Program-made: the position numbers and the translations under genes
Shown: positions 59,107 to 64,000 of the stretch, piece after piece
Layout of the letters: each line of letters starts with the position of its first letter
How positions within the stretch are numbered: the stretch's first letter is position 1
Assembly: GCA_026008535.1 (NCBI GenBank)
Contig: BRKX01000007.1
Span: 59,385,001-59,449,000 of the forward strand
Source: Perilla frutescens
Lineage: Eukaryota > Streptophyta > Magnoliopsida > Lamiales > Lamiaceae
Reading direction: 5' to 3'
Length of the DNA: 64,000 nucleotides
Notes under the pieces: model-generated
The model's input: only the letters and a program-made list of their open reading frames with translations
Databases searched by the model: none
What the model was told of the DNA's origin: nothing

Positions 59107-60263
59107 GAGCTTCGAGGGAAAATTTTGAATCTAACACCAATAGTATAAGAAGAAGAACCACAAATTACTGCACAATGTGTCGCAGAAGTACAGGAACTGC
59201 CTCGTCGTAGTGGGAGGGTTGTACGCCAACTTGACAGATTCATTGGTTTAGGTGAATCTTCGGATTTCCCTAAAGGACTAAATGAATTGGATCCCAGGAC
59301 CTACGGTGAAGCGATCCAAGACAAAGATGCAGATTCTTGGAAAATTGCAATGGAGTCTGAGATTGGATCTATGGATCACAATCAAGTCTGGGAGCTTGTA
59401 GAACCAAAAGATAGGGTAAAACTCATTAGGTGTAAGTGGGTCTACAAGCGCAAGAGAGGAGCTGATGGGAAGGTTGAAACCTTCAAGGCAAGATTTGTGG
59501 TGAAAGGGTACACTCAGGAAGAAGGAATTGATTATGAGGAAACCTTTTCACCGGTAGCCATGCGTAAGTCAATCTGGATTCTCTTGTCTATAGCCGCTCA
59601 TTTGGATTATGAGATTTGGCAGATAGATGTCAAGACAGCTTTCCTGAATGGATGTCTTGAAGAAAACATCAACATGAAGCAACTAGAAGGTTTCATTGCT
59701 AAAGACCAAGAGCACTTAGTGTGCAAGCTTAAGAGATCAATTTATGGACTTAAGTAGGCGTCAACGTCTTGGAACATCTGGTTTGATGAGGTTATCCAGT
59801 CATATGGATTCGTGCAATGTCCGGATGAGAGCTGAGTGTACAAGAAGAGTGACGGAAACGTGGTAGCTTTCCTCGTGCTATATATATTGATGATATCTTA
59901 CTTATTGGAAACAGTGAGAAAGTATTATCTAACGTAAGGGTGTGGTTGTCCAAGCAGTTTCATATGAAAGATCTAGGAGAAGTCGGACACGTCCTTGGTA
60001 TTAAGATAATTCAAGATCGCCAGAAAAGGATATTGTGCTTATCCCAGGTGACATATATCGACACAGTGCTAGCTAAGTTTAACATGCAGGATTCCAAAAA
60101 AGGTTTTATACCTTTCAGGCATGGAATTCATCTATCCAAGGATATGTGTCCCCACACACAGGCTGAGATAGATGAGATGAAGGGTGTTCCATATGCTTCG
60201 GCTGTGGGAAGCCTTATATATGCTATGCTATGTAGTCGGTATGGTAAGCAGACATCAGTCTAA
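59107..60263 (+). pseudogene. Copia-2 reverse transcriptase
   Basis: LPRRSGRV linker, then RT motifs CKWVYKRKRGADGKVETFKARF and VDVKTAFLNG-like IDVKTAFLNG, SIYGLK followed by TAG (59755), and the catalytic YVDD region near 59880-59895, where a one-base loss shifts the frame (DDILLIGN remains). It continues to PYASAVGSLIYAMLCSR and is lost at about 60238. Confidence 0.9.
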
Positions 60264-60860
60264 CCCTGGACAAGGTCACTGGACTGTGGTTAAGAATATA
60301 CTCAAGCACTTGAAAAGGACTCGAGATTATATGCTGGTATACCACTCTGATAGTCTAGTGTCTTTGGGTTACATGGACTCAGATTTTCAATCCAATAAAG
60401 ATCAGAGTAAATCTAACTCAGGCTATGTGTTTAGTTTGGGAGGCGGAGCCATTGCATAGAAGAGCTTAAAGCATAAATGCATTCCAGATTCCACTATGGA
60501 GGCCGAATATGTATCTGCCTCTGAGGCTGCAAAAGAAGTCGTCTGGCTCAAGAGCTTCTTGTTGGACTTGAGTGTGGTTCCTGATTTGCCTAAGAGTATC
60601 ACGATATATTGTGATAACTCGGGTGCAGTGGCAAATTCGAAGGAACCCAGAGCGTATAAGGCAAGTAAACACATAGAGAGAAAGTACCATCTTATACGAG
60701 AAATCGTTAAGAGAGGAGATGTGGCAGTGGTAAAATTGCATCTGAGAACAATTTGGCTGATCCATTCATGAAGATCCTTCCAGCTAAGACCTTCTATGCT
60801 CACATGGAGAAAATGGGAGTGAGATGTAGACCCGAGGTTGACATTTCAGATTTTAGTTAG
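60239..60860 (+). pseudogene. Copia-2 RNase H and pol C-terminus
   Basis: After a frameshift: VVGMVSRHQSNPG, DSDFQSNKDQSKSNSGYVFSLGGGAIA, a stop, then STMEAEYVSASEAAKEV and YCDNSGAVANSKEPR. A last frameshift near 60740 leads to the tail (NLADPF) and a stop at 60858-60860. Confidence 0.88.
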
Positions 60861-60911
60861 AGTTGAAGAGTTAGCCAGTTTATTTTATATTTGAAAGACA
60901 TGCTTCAAGTA

Positions 60912-60923
60912 TAAGTGGGAGAT
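60912..60923 (+). other. Copia-2 polypurine tract
   Basis: TAAGTGGGAGAT abuts the 3' LTR. Confidence 0.85.
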
Positions 60924-62344
60924 TGTTGGTTTTGTATACTAGAAGACCTGTCTTTTGTATACATTATTGATGATGGTTTGTGATAATATAGAATGAATAC
61001 AATTACAGTCACTGTTTGCATTTAAATTGTTATATTTACATGCATGTTCACTATACTTACATTGTATATGATATGGTGTGGGTAAACACATGGTTAGATC
61101 ATATCATCGGTTCCTTGTAATGTATTAAAAGGCTCACGGTCTAGATGGCACTGAACCTGCTATCGGTAAGCCATAGAATAATCTGAAGTTAGTTTGTCTT
61201 GACTAACTGATTATTCTAATACACGGGTAAGGGTATTGAGGAGGATCTACTTAGGATTCTATTCTCTATTATGACCTTAAAATGAGAGAATAAGAATCTA
61301 CAGAGTTCGGGTTCTTAACCCCTATATGTTGGCAAACATATACGTGTAGTGTTTGCAGCTTTGATTTATCAAAGGGTGAAATTCTTTCATAGGATCAAGA
61401 ATCTTGATATTTTAGGTTGTGACATTTTCACTTATGATGGGTCATGCAATATGTAGGGGCACCGTGTCCTTGTGCGCCTGGTTGATAGTGTCCTCTTGAG
61501 GAAATGCAAGTTCATACTAAAACCCTGCAGGTGGAATTTATTCCGTGCATGAGTAAAGCTTGTGTGGTACTACTCAAGGAAGAGATATTAATTAATTATA
61601 GTTTTCACAAGCTTACATAATTAATTAATGGGCATTATATCTTAAACATGGGGAATGGTTGGACTAAAGGAGAAGGCATATTCAGAAATATGTATTAAAT
61701 TGGTAGGTCAGTATTATTTCTTTAGTGGAATAAAAATAATACTTAATTTATTTAATTATTTCCTAAGTTTATTGGATATTTGATATTAAATAAATTAATG
61801 AGCCAATTTAATATTCTTCTAGATCCCTGTTGTAGCCCAAAAAGAGACTGAATTGGATTGGAGATAGAACAAGAGATAGAGATAGAAGTCTAGTCCAACT
61901 GGGGCACTAAATTTCGTCCACCCCCTTATAAATAAGAGGGTGGAGGCACAAAATTTACATCATAAAATATCAGCCCTCTAGTGTTCTCTTGATCTCCACA
62001 GATTCCATACCGATCTAGTAGATTTCAGCCCACCCTGAAACTAGATTTAGTCCGGGAATATAACAGAAGATCAAGGAGTCGAATAGCATCAAGGGGCGCC
62101 TATTATCATTCATACAACAACAAAATTAGACCTTCAATCTTTTCCTCAACCCGTCATTTAATTTGTAAGTCCTTTTTCGGTATTCTATATTTCCGCTTTA
62201 GTAGAATCGAAAACCAGCTATGCATGTTGTTTTAACTCGGTTAATTAAAACATGTGAGATACATAAAATTATGATATACATGACATTAGGATTAATGAAC
62301 ATCTAATTAGATCCTGCGGTGGTTCAATTCGAAAAATCCCAACA
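60924..62344 (+). mobile_element. Copia-2 3' LTR
   Basis: Starts TGTTGG, ends TCCCAACA; pairs with 52879-54300. Confidence 0.95.
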
Positions 62345-62349
62345 CTATG
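62345..62349 (+). repeat. Copia-2 target-site duplication, right (CTATG)
   Basis: Matches 52874-52878. Confidence 0.93.
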
Positions 62350-62414
62350 AACTTGTCTCTCTTGAGGTTGAGAGCAAGTCTAGTTGGGTCAATGTATTGA
62401 GCGGGCAATTCCAT
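62345..62414 (-). pseudogene. Element X ORF: first 23 codons, cut by copia-2
   Basis: Minus-strand ATG at 62414 begins MELPAQYIDPTRLALN and runs into the TSD. If copia-2 and one TSD are taken out, the frame continues without a break at 52873 for another 41 codons to a TAA at 52749-52751. A pyrimidine-rich leader lies upstream (62415-62480). Confidence 0.6.
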
Positions 62415-63059
62415 TCTGTGCTAGAATGTTTGAGAGAGAATGAATGAAGTAGAGAGAAAGATGCAAAGCAAATGCAGTGAGGGTTTAAGTTTGATCTGAT
62501 GCTTGGATGAATATCCTCTTGGCCTTTAAAGAGGCTTTGCATGCATGTACTTCAAATTATACTCTAGTACGCATCAGCTGATCAGTTTAAATGGATTTGA
62601 CTGATTTGCAGCTGGCATAAATGAGATGAATATCTCAGCCGTCAATAGGTTTAGCTTTAATTTGTAGATCAGCGGTTGAGATTTCATCCATTTGGAAATG
62701 GGATTGTTGCCATAAATAGTAAATATATTGTGCAGGATTTTGCTATTTATATCTCTCAGGTTATCAACTCACTTTCCACTTTAGTGATTGATTTTGCTCA
62801 GTAGCATTTAAGTCTTGCTATCTTGAGAGATCTCCCATTTGAAAATAATGCCCGTTAGATCACGATGGCATTAATGTGATGAGGAACAAGTTTAAAGATT
62901 CTAATCAATTTAAACTTTTCCTTGGCAGTTGAGCTACCCCATCCAACTGATGACTTTTTGGTGAACTGATGATGTGACAACTGATCGATAAGTTCTAGTA
63001 ATTTCTTCTTCTTAGCCCTACTGAACTGATGAGATCAGTTGTTGAACTGTTGGATTATA
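62415..63059 (-). other. Element X: non-coding region upstream of the ORF
   Basis: No coding frame recognised. It has repeated AACTGAT/ATCAGTT words and a CT-rich leader near the ORF start. It may be LTR or spacer between two coding regions; no termini found. Confidence 0.4.
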
Positions 63060-64000
63060 TCTCAGACAGTTTTCTCTTCTTAAGAGGCCGAACTGGATAC
63101 TCTTCACTGCTCTCGTCAGGGCAGTTTGACCTCTTTGTTTTAGAGACGGATCCAGCTCCTTCAGTAGGATTCTATGGCCTTACTTTCTTCATGGATTGAC
63201 TTCGATGCTTAGCTTCAGAAGATGTGACCCTTCGCCTTTTGTTCAAGTTCCTTCTTGAGGATGACTTGTGCTGAACTTCCTGCAAGTTCAGTTGGGCGGC
63301 TGTCTTGTGGCTTGAAGCAATCAGTGGGGTGACATATCTCTTTGATAAGAGATTGGGTGATGTGGCAGTGTGTTCATCATTACATAGCCGACTCACTGCA
63401 ACTGAGGTGAGAGGTGACTCTCGTTGCTCCTGTGCAGTTGCAGGTTCAGTTGGTCGATTAGGCTCAGCTAACTGATTTGGCAGACTTCTAAAATTTAGTT
63501 TTCTGCGAGTAGGGTTGATTGGGCAGGTCTCTTATTGCTTGGCTTCTGCTTCTTCATGAGCCTTGATGTCACTTCCCAATTTGGCAAGTAGGGCAGTTGG
63601 AGTGATTTTCTTGGTCAATCTATGAATCATAATCCTCTGTACTTGTACGATAGTTGGAGGGAATGGATTTGCAGACCCTATCCATTTGAAACTTCAAAAC
63701 TTCTTCTCTTTACCAAAAACTCATGCCGTGATAAGCAGTGATCAATAAATGAGATTGGATAGACATTGAGTGTCTCTAGTTGTACCAATAGAGGTACCGG
63801 TTTAGCAGCTTAAAAAGCTCTTGATCTTGCTTGGCCACAAATGCAAATTGAGTAAGAAGTAATTTTGTTACCTCTTTTTGTGCACTCTTGGCTGCATATT
63901 CAGCACTATAGAAAGTGCGAATATCTTCTTTCATCGATTAGAGAGGGGGACAAGTTCTCCTGAAAAATAGTTAGCTCCATAGTTGGAATGAGGAATTTCG
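63060..64000 (-). pseudogene. Second coding-like region of element X type, minus strand
   Basis: Frames such as 63396-63172 (Ser/Lys/Arg-rich, KSSSRRNLNKRRRV) extend in both directions with stops, including a LTKKITPTALLAKLGSDI block near 63580-63620. The composition resembles the basic C-terminal part of plant-transposon-type ORFs. It continues past the window end. No domain firmly recognised. Confidence 0.35.

Larger units (their letters stand above)
52879..62344 (+). mobile_element. Copia-2: full-length Ty1/copia retrotransposon (9466 bp)
   Basis: Two LTRs (1422 and 1421 bp), PBS, long leader, gag, protease, integrase, RT, RNase H and polypurine tract in order, with CTATG TSDs. The LTRs look about 95-97% alike by eye, so the insertion is not very recent. 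Coding frames carry many stops and frameshifts. Confidence 0.95.

Noticed and set aside
1..64000. tRNA, rRNA, operon or other cellular system
   Set aside because: No cloverleaf or rRNA core sequence was recognised by eye, and no intact host gene with credible exons was found.

Overview
The window is a block of transposable elements from a flowering-plant nuclear genome. Evidence for this is LTR retrotransposons primed by initiator-tRNA-Met (TGGTATCAGAGC) or by the Athila-type site (TGGCGCCGTTGC), a CNL-type disease-resistance (NLR) relic, 9-bp-TSD Mutator-like elements, AT-rich sequence and no prokaryotic gene layout. A plant ORF family common in asterid/Lamiales assemblies (VREFYxNL-type 'putative plant transposon protein') hints at that clade; this is a weak inference. 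I found no intact cellular gene.

Layout. 1-17849: a tandem array of a Ty3/gypsy (Tekay/Del-like) element: internal end, LTR1, internal, LTR2, internal, LTR3. Its internal region is reduced to a leader and the last ~110 codons of pol. Both complete internal copies carry the same nested 3.19-kb solo LTR with the TSD TATGT, so the 7.42-kb unit was duplicated after that insertion. 17850-20119: LTR-like flanking sequence, including a minus-strand gypsy LTR. 20120-25623: a 5'-truncated Ty1/copia element (copia-1) with its 3' LTR. 26369-31250: a 4.9-kb Mutator-like non-autonomous element with 9-bp TSDs, holding a 360-bp MITE and a large minisatellite. 32251-32896: a minus-strand PBS and LTR remnant beside an NLR pseudogene (32906-34267). 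34268-35389: LTR-like sequence and a retroelement ORF scrap. 35390-41440: a minus-strand Ty3/gypsy element with its 3' LTR and decayed pol. 41440-44204: poorly assigned LTR-like material ending in a truncated relative of the first LTR family.

44205-45231: a decayed minus-strand plant-transposon-protein ORF. 45232-50680: an Athila-like element whose gag/protease block is inverted and partly duplicated relative to its LTR and reverse transcriptase. 50690-52873 and 62350-64000: a minus-strand element (element X) carrying the same kind of plant-transposon ORF, split by a full-length copia element (copia-2, 52879-62344) with 1.42-kb LTRs and the TSD CTATG. Removing copia-2 and one TSD restores an open frame across the insertion site.

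The coding units are relics: gag, protease, integrase, RT and RNase H are recognisable, but stops, frameshifts and deletions interrupt them. Many stops fall where C-to-T change at a methylated site is a simple explanation. The best leads are the hairpin array in the first LTR family, the tandem LTR array, the rearranged Athila element, the MULE with its minisatellite, and element X. All were read by eye; divergence figures are estimates.
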